Assembly (NCBI GenBank): GCA_030646295.1
Contig: JAUSND010000016.1
Location: 1-64,000, forward strand
Length of the DNA stretch: 64,000 nucleotides
DNA from: Moraxellaceae bacterium
GTDB lineage: Bacteria > Pseudomonadota > Gammaproteobacteria > Pseudomonadales > Moraxellaceae
Direction of reading: 5' to 3'
Part shown: piece by piece, positions 25,002-32,871 of the stretch
How the letters are laid out: each line of letters begins with the position of its first letter
How positions within the stretch are numbered: the stretch's first letter is position 1
Position numbers and translations under genes: made by a program
The notes under the pieces: model-generated
Databases searched by the model: none
What the model was told of the DNA's origin: nothing
The model's input: only the letters and a program-made list of their open reading frames with translations

Positions 25002-25415
25002 TCAGGCAATGCGATAGATCATTGTGCCATTGGCGATCAGCTTGCCTGAAGCTTTCTCCCGAATCGAGACCTCCGAGAAAATCAGCTCTCGCCCGCGTTT
25101 TACCGCATTCGCAGTAGCTATGATGTCCTTGCCCAGCGCTGCGGCAAGATAATTCACGGTCATGGATACGGTAGCTGCCTTCATGCCGTTTTTCGGGTCA
25201 TGGCCGGACCAGGCCGCTAGGGCGCCGGTCAGATCCAGCAGGCTGCTGATCGCGCCGCCGTGGAAGGCGTTGCCGCCACCAGCCAGATCATCGCGGTATG
25301 GCAGGCAAACAACGGCCCGGTCGGTGACGACATCGACGATTTCGATGCCAAGCAGCTTCTGAAAAGGGACATTGGGAAACATCTGGATAAGCGAGTCAAC
25401 CAGCGATTCGGTCAT
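25002..25415 (-). CDS. PaaI-family acyl-CoA thioesterase
   Basis: A 137-aa hotdog protein with AGGAG before the ATG. GGGNAFHGGAISSLLDLTGALAAW is the PaaI active-site helix (HGG and Asp), and ATVSMTVNYLAAA is the conserved strand. It is the third thioesterase in the island and the last gene of leftward operon B, separated from the PF10118 gene by 129 bp with a long inverted repeat, so its expression may be uncoupled from the rest. Confidence 0.88.
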   Translation of the reverse strand: MTESLVDSLIQMFPNVPFQKLLGIEIVDVVTDRAVVCLPYRDDLAGGGNAFHGGAISSLLDLTGALAAWSGHDPKNGMKAATVSMTVNYLAAALGKDIIATANAVKRGRELIFSEVSIREKASGKLIANGTMIYRIA

Positions 25416-25480
25416 GCGTTACTCCTTGATGGTCGAGAGTAATATGGCTCTCGAGCAGCATATAAGTGCTGGCGATACCG

Positions 25481-25527
25481 GGGCTTTGCCAGAAACATCA
25501 ATATACAGGATGAATGTGGCAAAGCCC
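25481..25527. repeat. 11-bp inverted repeat between PF10118 copy 2 and the thioesterase gene
   Basis: GGGCTTTGCCA (25481-25491) and its exact complement TGGCAAAGCCC (25517-25527) enclose 25 bp. It could form a long hairpin in the operon B transcript, acting as a partial terminator or RNA-stability element. Confidence 0.55.
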
Positions 25528-25544
25528 GGGGTTTGCATTACAAG

Positions 25545-26423
25545 TCAGGCTACTCGGTTCTTGTAAACGTCAAACAACTCACCGCCTTCCGCAAAAAGCC
25601 GCTCACGCCATGTCTGCTCCAGGTGACGGGTGTCATGATTGCCAGGGTGAAAGTGTCGCTGAGTGAACTCTGGCAGACGAGGCAGGATCTTTGAGACAAA
25701 CCCTTTGCGGCCAAATAACATGTTCAGGCCCTTGGCGTTGTCCCTGATATTCCCGAGCTTGCCATCTCGTGCCAGCATCCATGCCCAGGTGACACCCAGC
25801 ATGGGCAGCAGCACGACAAGTGAGGCCGCAGCGGCGGCGACCCGTTCACTGTGCCGGTTCCCGACTAGTTCATAGACGTCATAAGCGACAGACTTGTGTT
25901 CTAGCTCTTCCAATGCATGCCATTGCCATATCTTGATCATTTCAGGGTCCGCCAAACCCTGAAAATCCTTATCCTCGAGCAGCTGCTCTGCCAACAGGGC
26001 AGTAAAGTGCTCCATGAAGGTGGTGGCCGCGAGTTTGGTGCTCGGAGGAAGCATTTCCAGTACCTTCAGGCCAAGCTTCACGAAACGGTCTGGCGTACCC
26101 ATGTCAAAGCCGCGCTCGGCAAGCAGCTCGTTCAGACGATCATGTTCGCGCCCGTGGATGGCCTCTTGGCCCATAAATCCGGAGACGGCAGCACGCTGTG
26201 CTTTGTCGGTGACATGGCTTCGGAAGTGACGTACCGAATCCATGAAGTAGCGCTCGCCCGGCGGGAAAAACCCTGACAGCATGGCGAAGAAAGTGGTCGC
26301 CGTGGCATTCCCGGCATAAAAGTACGTCGGGATGCTTTGCGGGAAATTAAAATCGATATGACGCGGTGGGATGCCCACCGAGGCACCGTTGAGGCTGTTG
26401 CTTGTTTTCGCGACTGTCGTCAT
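25545..26423 (-). CDS. PF10118 ferritin-like metal-dependent protein, copy 2
   Basis: A 292-aa paralogue of the gene at 16540, with AAGGAG before the ATG. It keeps all candidate metal ligands: FPPGERYF, QEAIHGREH, MEHFTALLAE and WHALEELEHKSVAYDVYE, that is, two ExxH motifs plus extra Glu and His. A hydrophobic stretch (about 205-225) is also shared. In operon B it follows the SDR. See copy 1 for why a di-iron oxygen-activating role seems likelier than hydrolysis. Confidence 0.8.
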   Translation of the reverse strand: MTTVAKTSNSLNGASVGIPPRHIDFNFPQSIPTYFYAGNATATTFFAMLSGFFPPGERYFMDSVRHFRSHVTDKAQRAAVSGFMGQEAIHGREHDRLNELLAERGFDMGTPDRFVKLGLKVLEMLPPSTKLAATTFMEHFTALLAEQLLEDKDFQGLADPEMIKIWQWHALEELEHKSVAYDVYELVGNRHSERVAAAAASLVVLLPMLGVTWAWMLARDGKLGNIRDNAKGLNMLFGRKGFVSKILPRLPEFTQRHFHPGNHDTRHLEQTWRERLFAEGGELFDVYKNRVA

Positions 26424-26460
26424 TGCGATACTCCTTGAAGTTCATAGCCGGAATGAATAG

Positions 26461-27318
26461 TTAGACGGTGGTCGATTTTGCGCTGCGACCTCTGTTTATC
26501 CGAAAAAGAGTTTCCAGAACCCGCTGATATGCGGTGGGCATGAGCCGCTGGGTGGTGTCCATCAGCACCGCGTCAGCGCCAATCAACACGCGCCTTTGAT
26601 TCTTTTGCACCCCCCGGAGGATCGCTTTTGCGGCCTGTTCGGGGGTAGACATGGCAATGCGATCAAACAGGTCGGCAATTTCTTCCTGGTCACCAATACT
26701 CATGTTTCCCATCTCACCCATCCGGCTATTACGGGCAATGTTGGTTTTGACTCCGCCGGGATGGACACAGGTGGCGCTGACGCAGCCGCCCTCGATATCA
26801 AGTTCTTCGCGCAACGCTTCGGTGAAGCCTCTGACTGCAAACTTGGACGCATTGTAGGCAGCCTGGGTTGGTACACCGATGATGCCGAATATGCTGGAGA
26901 TGTTGACAACATGACCGTCGCTGGACTGCTTCAGGTGCGGAAGAAAAGCCTTGGTGCCATACACTACACCCCAGAAGTTGATATTCATGAGCCATTCAAA
27001 GTTTTCATAGCTCATGGCCTCTACCGTTTCCCCCAGACCAACGCCGGCATTGTTGATGATCAGGTTAACCTTACCGTGCTCTTTGACGCTGTCCTCGGCG
27101 TACTGATAAACCGCAGCACGATCACCGACATCAACATGATGCACTGTTACCTTCACTGGATAGGGCCGGAGCTTGTCCAGAGTTCGCGCCAATCCTTTGT
27201 CGTTGACGTCGGAAAGTGACAAGTGACAGCCCTTTCCCGCCAGGGCAATCGCGGTGGCCTGACCGATACCCGATCCGGCCCCCGTGATAGCGGCAACTTT
27301 TCCAGAAAAATTTTTCAT
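26461..27318 (-). CDS. Short-chain dehydrogenase/reductase of operon B
   Basis: A 285-aa classical SDR with AGGAGG before the ATG. Cofactor motif TGAGSGIGQ (13-21), NNAG near 90, catalytic Ser in NISSIFG and YNASK near 155. Asp in the position after the second strand (LSDVN) suggests NAD(H). In this operon it could oxidise a secondary alcohol to the ketone used by the adjacent Baeyer-Villiger enzyme. Confidence 0.9.
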   Translation of the reverse strand: MKNFSGKVAAITGAGSGIGQATAIALAGKGCHLSLSDVNDKGLARTLDKLRPYPVKVTVHHVDVGDRAAVYQYAEDSVKEHGKVNLIINNAGVGLGETVEAMSYENFEWLMNINFWGVVYGTKAFLPHLKQSSDGHVVNISSIFGIIGVPTQAAYNASKFAVRGFTEALREELDIEGGCVSATCVHPGGVKTNIARNSRMGEMGNMSIGDQEEIADLFDRIAMSTPEQAAKAILRGVQKNQRRVLIGADAVLMDTTQRLMPTAYQRVLETLFRINRGRSAKSTTV

Positions 27319-27345
27319 GGTACTCCTCCTTGTTAAGGCTATCGT

Positions 27346-28848
27346 TCAGGCGCCGAGCAGAGCACCGAGTATTCCCTGCTTTTTTTTCCTGAGGTTTTTA
27401 CCCTCGAAACTAAGATAACCATCTTCGAGATTTCCATATCGCAAGGCAGGAAGATCCCTCAGGTAATCATCCAGATTCTGCCAGGGCACCTTGCTTCCCT
27501 GACGCGGCAGGCGGTCATTGGCTCGTTGAACATAGCCGGAGCGTAGATTGAGGAAGTTGAGATCGGTACTACAACCTTGCTCATCGATGGGAGTGACCCG
27601 GGTGGCACCAATGTCGCGCATATGGTTGAGCAAGCGGCAGACAAATTCGCAGGCAATGTCGGCTTTCAGGGTCCAGGAGGAATTGGTATAGCCGAATACC
27701 AGCGCCATGTTTGGCACACCTTCAAGCATCAGTCCCTTGTACAGCAATTTGTCTGATACGTTAACTTCGCGGCCATCGACACGCAGCGTAGCACCACCAA
27801 AAAGCTGAAGGTTGAGGCCGGTCGCGGTGATCAGTACATCCGCGTCCAGGTGATTGCCGGACTTGAGTTGAACGCCGGTTTCCGTAAGCGTGTCGATATG
27901 GTCCGTGACGACGGATGCTTTACCTTCCCGGATAACCTTGAAGAGGTCTCCTTTGGGTACCGCACACATCCGCTCTTCCCAGGGGTTGTAACTTGGCTGG
28001 AAGTGGCGCATGTCAACCTTTGGACCTAGCTGCCTGCGCGTTGCTGCCAGTAGCAGTCTGCGTATTGCTTTCGGATTGCTGAGAGACAGCCGGTAAACAG
28101 CGCGTTGAAGCAAGATGTTACGTGTGCGGGCCATTCGGTAGACCGTCATTTCCGGCAGAAAACGGCGCAAGTTCTTGGAGATCAGATCCTCTTCGGGGAC
28201 GGTTGCAACGTAGGTCGGCGAACGTTGCAGCATCACTACGTGGGCGGCCTTGTCTGTCATGGCCGGCACCAGCGTCACTGCTGTTGCTCCACTACCCATA
28301 ATGACTACACGCTTGCCGCTGTAGTCATAGTTCTCGGGCCATTGCTGTGGGTGAATGACATCACCCTTGAATTTGCTCAAACCTGGTATTTCCGGCGTAT
28401 AGCCCGCGTCGTACGTGTAGTATCCGGTACAGTTGAAGACGAAGCCGGCACTGAAGGTTTCTTCTTTTCCTGTTTTTTCATTAAGGGCTGTGACAGTCCA
28501 GTGATACTTCTTGCTGTCCCACTCCTCTGAAATGACTTTCAAGCCGAAATGAATGTATCGTTTGACGTCATGGTCGCGTGCGGTGTCTTCAATATAGGTT
28601 CGAATTGACGGGCCGTCGGCAAGCATTTTGGTTTGCGTCCAGGGGCGAAAATTGTAGCCGAGTGTGAACATATCGGAGTCTGATCGAATGCCGGGATAGC
28701 GAAACAGGTCCCAGGTTCCGCCGATTCTTTCGCGCCGCTCGATAATGCCGAAACGCACGTTCGGGCACTTCTTCTGCAAGTGGCAGGCTGCACCAATTCC
28801 GGACAGGCCGGCGCCGATGATCAGTACATCCAGATGGCGATGTTTCAT
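27346..28848 (-). CDS. Type I Baeyer-Villiger monooxygenase of operon B
   Basis: A 500-aa FAD/NADPH monooxygenase. Rossmann motifs GAGLSG (12-17) and GSGATA (185-190) flank the Baeyer-Villiger fingerprint FKGDVIHPQQWP (F160-P171, FxGxxxHxxxWP). Size and pattern resemble the EtaA/EthA branch. It inserts oxygen next to a ketone to give an ester or lactone. It starts four bases inside the stop of the alpha/beta hydrolase gene, so the ester-forming and ester-cleaving enzymes are made together. Ribosome site GGAG at seven bases. Confidence 0.9.
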   Translation of the reverse strand: MKHRHLDVLIIGAGLSGIGAACHLQKKCPNVRFGIIERRERIGGTWDLFRYPGIRSDSDMFTLGYNFRPWTQTKMLADGPSIRTYIEDTARDHDVKRYIHFGLKVISEEWDSKKYHWTVTALNEKTGKEETFSAGFVFNCTGYYTYDAGYTPEIPGLSKFKGDVIHPQQWPENYDYSGKRVVIMGSGATAVTLVPAMTDKAAHVVMLQRSPTYVATVPEEDLISKNLRRFLPEMTVYRMARTRNILLQRAVYRLSLSNPKAIRRLLLAATRRQLGPKVDMRHFQPSYNPWEERMCAVPKGDLFKVIREGKASVVTDHIDTLTETGVQLKSGNHLDADVLITATGLNLQLFGGATLRVDGREVNVSDKLLYKGLMLEGVPNMALVFGYTNSSWTLKADIACEFVCRLLNHMRDIGATRVTPIDEQGCSTDLNFLNLRSGYVQRANDRLPRQGSKVPWQNLDDYLRDLPALRYGNLEDGYLSFEGKNLRKKKQGILGALLGA

Positions 28849-29810
28849 GTCAATGCTCCATGGTCGAAAGTCGATGAGGCATGGCGTCTAAGCGCGGCGT
28901 TAGACCCTTGCAGAAAGTCCAGCACTGCCTCTGTGAAGATTGTGTTCCTGTCCCCGGCTACCATATGGCCAGCCTGCTTTAGCACGACATAGTGCGCATG
29001 GGGGGCTAGGTCGAGCAGCTCTCGCGCACCCTGGTCGCTGAGCACGTCGCTCTGGTATCCGCGAATAAGTAGTAGAGGCATGGACAGCTTGCGGGCGGCA
29101 CGCTCCAGCCTGACTTGTTCGAACATCCCGTTGTTGGTTTCCGTAGGCAGGCGTGCGTGGTCCAGAAAGGCAGGATCCCAGTGCCAGTAAAGACGGCCGT
29201 CATCCCGTTGGCGCAAATTCTTGCGCAATCCTGACAGGTCGCTCGGGGGAGGGCGTTGCGGATTGTAGGCGGCGATTGCATCGCGCACCTGTTCAAGGCT
29301 GTCGAATCCGTCCTGATGGCGGCGCATGAACTCGATGATGCGGCGCACGCCTTGTTGCTCCAGTCGCGGGGCCACGTCTACCAATATCAGCGCGGAACAG
29401 GGCAGCGAGGCGTTTTCGCCAAGCGCCAGCATGCTGGTAAGGCCCCCCATGGAAGCACCGACAATGATCGGCGCCGTGGGCAGCGAGTGAATCACAGCAT
29501 TGAGGTCCGCTACCAAGCTTTCGGTGCTGTAGTCACCATGCGCACACCAATCGCTTTCGCCGTGCCCGCGCGCATCCAAAGTGATTGCACAGTATCCCGC
29601 TCCGGCGAGAGTGCGAGCCGTATCGGCCCAGGCATGGCGCGTCTGGCCTCCGCCGTGAAGCAGCAGCACGATAGGGGCCGTGATTTCACCGTATTGACTG
29701 GCCTGTAGCATCAGATCATTGGCACCGACAAACAGTGTCGGCACCGCTGACGAAGTTGACCAATCCTTTTGCCCGGACGAACCGGTGTACAGGGTGTAAC
29801 TGGATGTCAT
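28845..29810 (-). CDS. Alpha/beta hydrolase (probable ester or lactone hydrolase) of operon B
   Basis: A 321-aa protein from the ATG at 29810 after GAGGTG; the track adds ten codons from a TTG. Oxyanion motif LLHGGGQTRHAW, DARGHGESDW, nucleophile elbow GASMGG, and the catalytic His in AGHMVAGDRN. It is likely to hydrolyse the ester produced by the coupled Baeyer-Villiger enzyme. It is the first gene after the operator palindrome at 29848. Confidence 0.88.
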   Translation of the reverse strand: MTSSYTLYTGSSGQKDWSTSSAVPTLFVGANDLMLQASQYGEITAPIVLLLHGGGQTRHAWADTARTLAGAGYCAITLDARGHGESDWCAHGDYSTESLVADLNAVIHSLPTAPIIVGASMGGLTSMLALGENASLPCSALILVDVAPRLEQQGVRRIIEFMRRHQDGFDSLEQVRDAIAAYNPQRPPPSDLSGLRKNLRQRDDGRLYWHWDPAFLDHARLPTETNNGMFEQVRLERAARKLSMPLLLIRGYQSDVLSDQGARELLDLAPHAHYVVLKQAGHMVAGDRNTIFTEAVLDFLQGSNAALRRHASSTFDHGALT

Positions 29811-29847
29811 GGCCACCTCTATTTTGTTTGAGCACAACAATTAATGA

Positions 29848-29863
29848 TTGGTTGACCAACCAA
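29848..29863 (-). promoter_or_regulatory. TetR-type operator of operon B
   Basis: TTGGTTG-AC-CAACCAA (its complement reads GT in the centre, identical to the site at 16459). It lies 37 bp upstream of the hydrolase start. Aligned with the other two sites, the -35 and -10 positions here read TTATTA and CATTAA, so this promoter is probably weaker. Confidence 0.8.
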
Positions 29864-29933
29864 ATAATAATCCAAGGCATGTCAGATGGCAAAGCGTTTC
29901 TACCGGTCAGGCTGGGAGTTATTCAGAGCATTC

Positions 29934-30998
29934 TCAGGGGCCAGGTTGCAGGGTGTCTCGTGAACTGAAACGCTGCCTGTACTGCTCGGGCGGATGGCCG
30001 AACCAGCGTTTGAAGGCACGCCTGAAATTGGCGCTGTCGTGATAGTTCATCAACGCGGCGATGGCCTCGACGGACAGTTTGCTGTCACACAGGTAGCTCG
30101 CTGCCTGCTGGGACAGGATGTCGTCACGAATTTGACGAAAACTGCTGTGCTCCTGTTTCAGCTTGCGTGCCAGGGTGCGTTTGTTCATGAACAGGGTGGC
30201 CGCAGCTTCTTCTTCACTGAGCGTGCCGGGGGGGCGGGACAACATCATCTTCTTGAGCCGGGTCTGATAGCTCGGTTTCTGGGTTTGAAGTTGCGCAAGC
30301 ATGGCTTCGCACTGCTGCAGGGCCAGACGATAGTTTTCATGATTGGCGGAGGCGTTCGGCTCCTGGCACAACGTCATCGGCAGTTTGAGCGTCAACTGAT
30401 TACAACCAAAGCGAATCCGCCCGGACAAATACTCGGAATAGATCGCGTGGTATTCGGGCGCCGGATGGGTAAAGCATATTTCAGCCTCATACAGAGGACG
30501 GCCGACAATGAATTCGCCGAATTCGAGCAGTACCTTGATCATCGTGTCAGCCAGGCAGCGCTGGAGGTCGGCGTCTAGCGGTACCTGGAAATCCAGCCTG
30601 CATTCCAGGTGCTCTTCAACCTGCCGTAAATGCAACTGGATAACGCTGGCGCGGGTGGGCAGGAAGGTTTGTATCGCCCGTAGCGCGCTGAGCAGATCCG
30701 GGCTGCTGGAGGCGGCAAAGCCCATCGCACCGTGGGTTGCCGGGGTCAGTCGCTTGCCAAGCATTAGTCCGAATGCCGGCTGGCCTGACAGCAACAGCGC
30801 ATTACGCAGGATCCGTACCTGCTGAGCCGGCGTGAGCAGGCCGTCCTCACTCAGGAACTGTTCGACGTCAAGACCGGTGCCACGCAGTAAAACGGGCAAT
30901 TGCCTGGTCGTCATGTCCAGCTCACGGGCGATAAGCCGCGAATAGTTCGACGGAATATCGGCTGCCAGATTTTGCCAACCCTCTGCCTTTTGTTTCAT
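29934..30998 (-). CDS. AraC-family regulator of the CYP153 cassette
   Basis: A 354-aa protein from the ATG at 30998. The longer track start (31073) lies upstream of a good minus-strand promoter, so it cannot be used from that promoter. The N-terminal 200 residues resemble the AraC-type ligand-binding (PF12625) domain. The C-terminal double helix-turn-helix contains TLSEEEAAATLFMNKRTLARKL and YHDSANFRRAFKRWFGHPPEQYR. It is divergent from the ferredoxin-P450 genes, the usual position for an activator of an alkane-hydroxylase operon responding to the hydrocarbon or its product. Confidence 0.88.
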   Translation of the reverse strand: MKQKAEGWQNLAADIPSNYSRLIARELDMTTRQLPVLLRGTGLDVEQFLSEDGLLTPAQQVRILRNALLLSGQPAFGLMLGKRLTPATHGAMGFAASSSPDLLSALRAIQTFLPTRASVIQLHLRQVEEHLECRLDFQVPLDADLQRCLADTMIKVLLEFGEFIVGRPLYEAEICFTHPAPEYHAIYSEYLSGRIRFGCNQLTLKLPMTLCQEPNASANHENYRLALQQCEAMLAQLQTQKPSYQTRLKKMMLSRPPGTLSEEEAAATLFMNKRTLARKLKQEHSSFRQIRDDILSQQAASYLCDSKLSVEAIAALMNYHDSANFRRAFKRWFGHPPEQYRQRFSSRDTLQPGP

Positions 30999-31025
30999 CG
31001 GCGCGGCCCATTGCACAGAGGATAT

Positions 31026-31054
31026 ATTGTCTTTAAATGACCCGTGAATGTCAA
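31026..31054 (-). promoter_or_regulatory. Promoter of the AraC-family gene
   Basis: On the minus strand TTGACA (31054-31049), a 17-bp spacer and GACAAT (31031-31026). It places the transcript start about 20 bp before the ATG at 30998 and decides that start. The rightward promoter for the ferredoxin gene must lie in the same intergenic region but is not obvious. Confidence 0.65.
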
Positions 31055-31123
31055 GAAATGACCTCGCCGTCATACCGGCGTGGAATCACTATCCGAGCAT
31101 AAGTTATTCGCAGGAGAGAGAAA

Positions 31124-31444
31124 TTGGGCAAGATCACGTTTATTGAGCATGACAACACTGAACATGTCACAGAGTTTGAGGCTGGCGCCACGCTGATGCA
31201 GATTGCCGCCGATAACGCCATTCCAGGCGTCGACGGGGATTGTGGCGGGGAGTGCGCCTGCGGCACCTGCCACATGATCGTTGCGGATGAGTGGTTCGGC
31301 AAGACCGGATCGATCGGCGACGCTGAAGAACAGATGCTGTCCATGACCCCGGAGCGGGCGAAAACCTCGCGCCTTGGCTGCCAGGTCAAAGCCACCGAGG
31401 CGATGGACGGCATGACCGTGCATTTGCCCGAATTCCAGATGTAA
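31124..31444 (+). CDS. [2Fe-2S] ferredoxin, P450 electron donor
   Basis: A 106-aa adrenodoxin/putidaredoxin-type ferredoxin beginning at TTG after CAGGAGAG. The cluster ligands are in DCGGECACGTCH (C-x5-C-x2-C, with one additional Cys) and RLGCQV. It carries electrons from the FAD reductase at 34648 to the P450 encoded 14 bp downstream. Confidence 0.93.
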   Translation: MGKITFIEHDNTEHVTEFEAGATLMQIAADNAIPGVDGDCGGECACGTCHMIVADEWFGKTGSIGDAEEQMLSMTPERAKTSRLGCQVKATEAMDGMTVHLPEFQM

Positions 31445-31458
31445 GCAGAGAGAACGCC

Positions 31459-32871
31459 ATGTCAACGAAATCAAGCGCAACTGGTGCGATCCAGACAAAA
31501 TTGATCAACACCACATCCAGAGTGGTGCCTATGCACTTGCAGATCAAGGCACTAAAGGTGCTGATGAAGGCAAAGAGAAAGGCCGTCGGAACGAAGATAC
31601 CCCAGATCAACTTTGTCGAAGTCCCTTTGCCTGACGTCAACACTCTGGCGCTCGAGAAGATCGATATCAGCAACCCTTTTTTGTATCGGCAGGGCCAGTG
31701 GGGCGCCTACTTCAAGCGGCTGCGTGATGAGGCGCCGGTGCACTATCAGAAGAACAGCCCCTTTGGGCCATTCTGGTCGGTGACGCGCTATGAGGACATT
31801 TTGTTCGTTGACAAGAATCATGAGCTTTTTTCCTCCGAGCCGCAAATTATCCTGGGTGATCCCCCGGAAGGGCTATCGGTCGAAATGTTCATTGCCATGG
31901 ATCCGCCCAAGCATGACGTGCAGCGCCGAGCGGTCCAGGGGGTGGTGGCACCGCAGAATCTGAAGGAAATGGAAGGGCTGATTCGGGAGCGCACCGGTGA
32001 AGTGCTTGACAGCCTGCCTCTGGGCAAGCCCTTCAACTGGGTGCCGACGGTCTCGAAAGAACTGACAGGCCGCATGTTGGCGACGCTGCTGGATTTCCCT
32101 TACGATGAACGTCACGAGTTGATTGGCTGGTCGGATCGATTGTCCGGCGCATCATCGGCGACTGGCGGCGAGTTTACCAGTGAAGATGTGTTTTTTGACG
32201 ACGCCGCAGATATGGCTTGGGCTTTCTCCAGGCTTTGGCGCGACAAGGAGGCACGCCGCAAGGCAGGCGAAGCGCCCGGTTTCGACTTGATCAGCATGCT
32301 ACAGAGCAGTGAAGACACGCAGGATTTGATTAATCGTCCGTTGGAGTTTATCGGGAATCTGGCGCTGCTTATCGTTGGTGGCAATGACACTACGCGCAAC
32401 TCTATGAGCGGCGGTGTACTGGCTTTAAATCAGTTCCCGGAGCAATTCGCTAAGCTAAAGGTGAATCCGGAGCTGATTCCCAACATGGTCTCTGAAATCA
32501 TCCGTTGGCAAACCCCGCTGGCGTATATGCGCCGGGTCGCCACGCAGGATGTGGAATTGCATGGCCAGACCATCAGGAAGGGAGATCGCGTGGTGATGTG
32601 GTATGCCTCGGGCAACCGGGACGAGCGCAAATTCGAAAACCCAGATCAATTCATCATTGATCGCAAGGACGCGCGAAATCATATGTCGTTTGGCTACGGC
32701 GTTCACCGTTGCATGGGCAACCGTCTGGCTGAATTGCAACTACGCATCCTCTGGGAAGAATTGCTCAAGCGCTTTGACGACATCAAAGTTGTCGGCGAGC
32801 CTGAGCGAGTGCAGTCCAACTTCGTGCGGGGCTATTCTAAGCTGATGGTTAAACTGACGCCTAAGAGTTAA
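31459..32871 (+). CDS. Cytochrome P450, CYP153-type alkane hydroxylase
   Basis: A 470-aa soluble class I P450. I-helix GGNDTTRNS, ExxR in SEIIRWQTP and the haem-binding FGYGVHRCMG (Cys near 418). The sequence, including the N-terminal MHLQIKALKVLMKAKRK and LGDPPEGLSVEMFIAMDPPKHD, closely matches Alcanivorax CYP153 proteins from memory. CYP153 enzymes hydroxylate medium-chain n-alkanes at the terminal carbon, and some act on cycloalkanes and limonene. It is co-transcribed with the ferredoxin and overlaps the AlkJ-like gene start by one base. Confidence 0.95.
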   Translation: MSTKSSATGAIQTKLINTTSRVVPMHLQIKALKVLMKAKRKAVGTKIPQINFVEVPLPDVNTLALEKIDISNPFLYRQGQWGAYFKRLRDEAPVHYQKNSPFGPFWSVTRYEDILFVDKNHELFSSEPQIILGDPPEGLSVEMFIAMDPPKHDVQRRAVQGVVAPQNLKEMEGLIRERTGEVLDSLPLGKPFNWVPTVSKELTGRMLATLLDFPYDERHELIGWSDRLSGASSATGGEFTSEDVFFDDAADMAWAFSRLWRDKEARRKAGEAPGFDLISMLQSSEDTQDLINRPLEFIGNLALLIVGGNDTTRNSMSGGVLALNQFPEQFAKLKVNPELIPNMVSEIIRWQTPLAYMRRVATQDVELHGQTIRKGDRVVMWYASGNRDERKFENPDQFIIDRKDARNHMSFGYGVHRCMGNRLAELQLRILWEELLKRFDDIKVVGEPERVQSNFVRGYSKLMVKLTPKS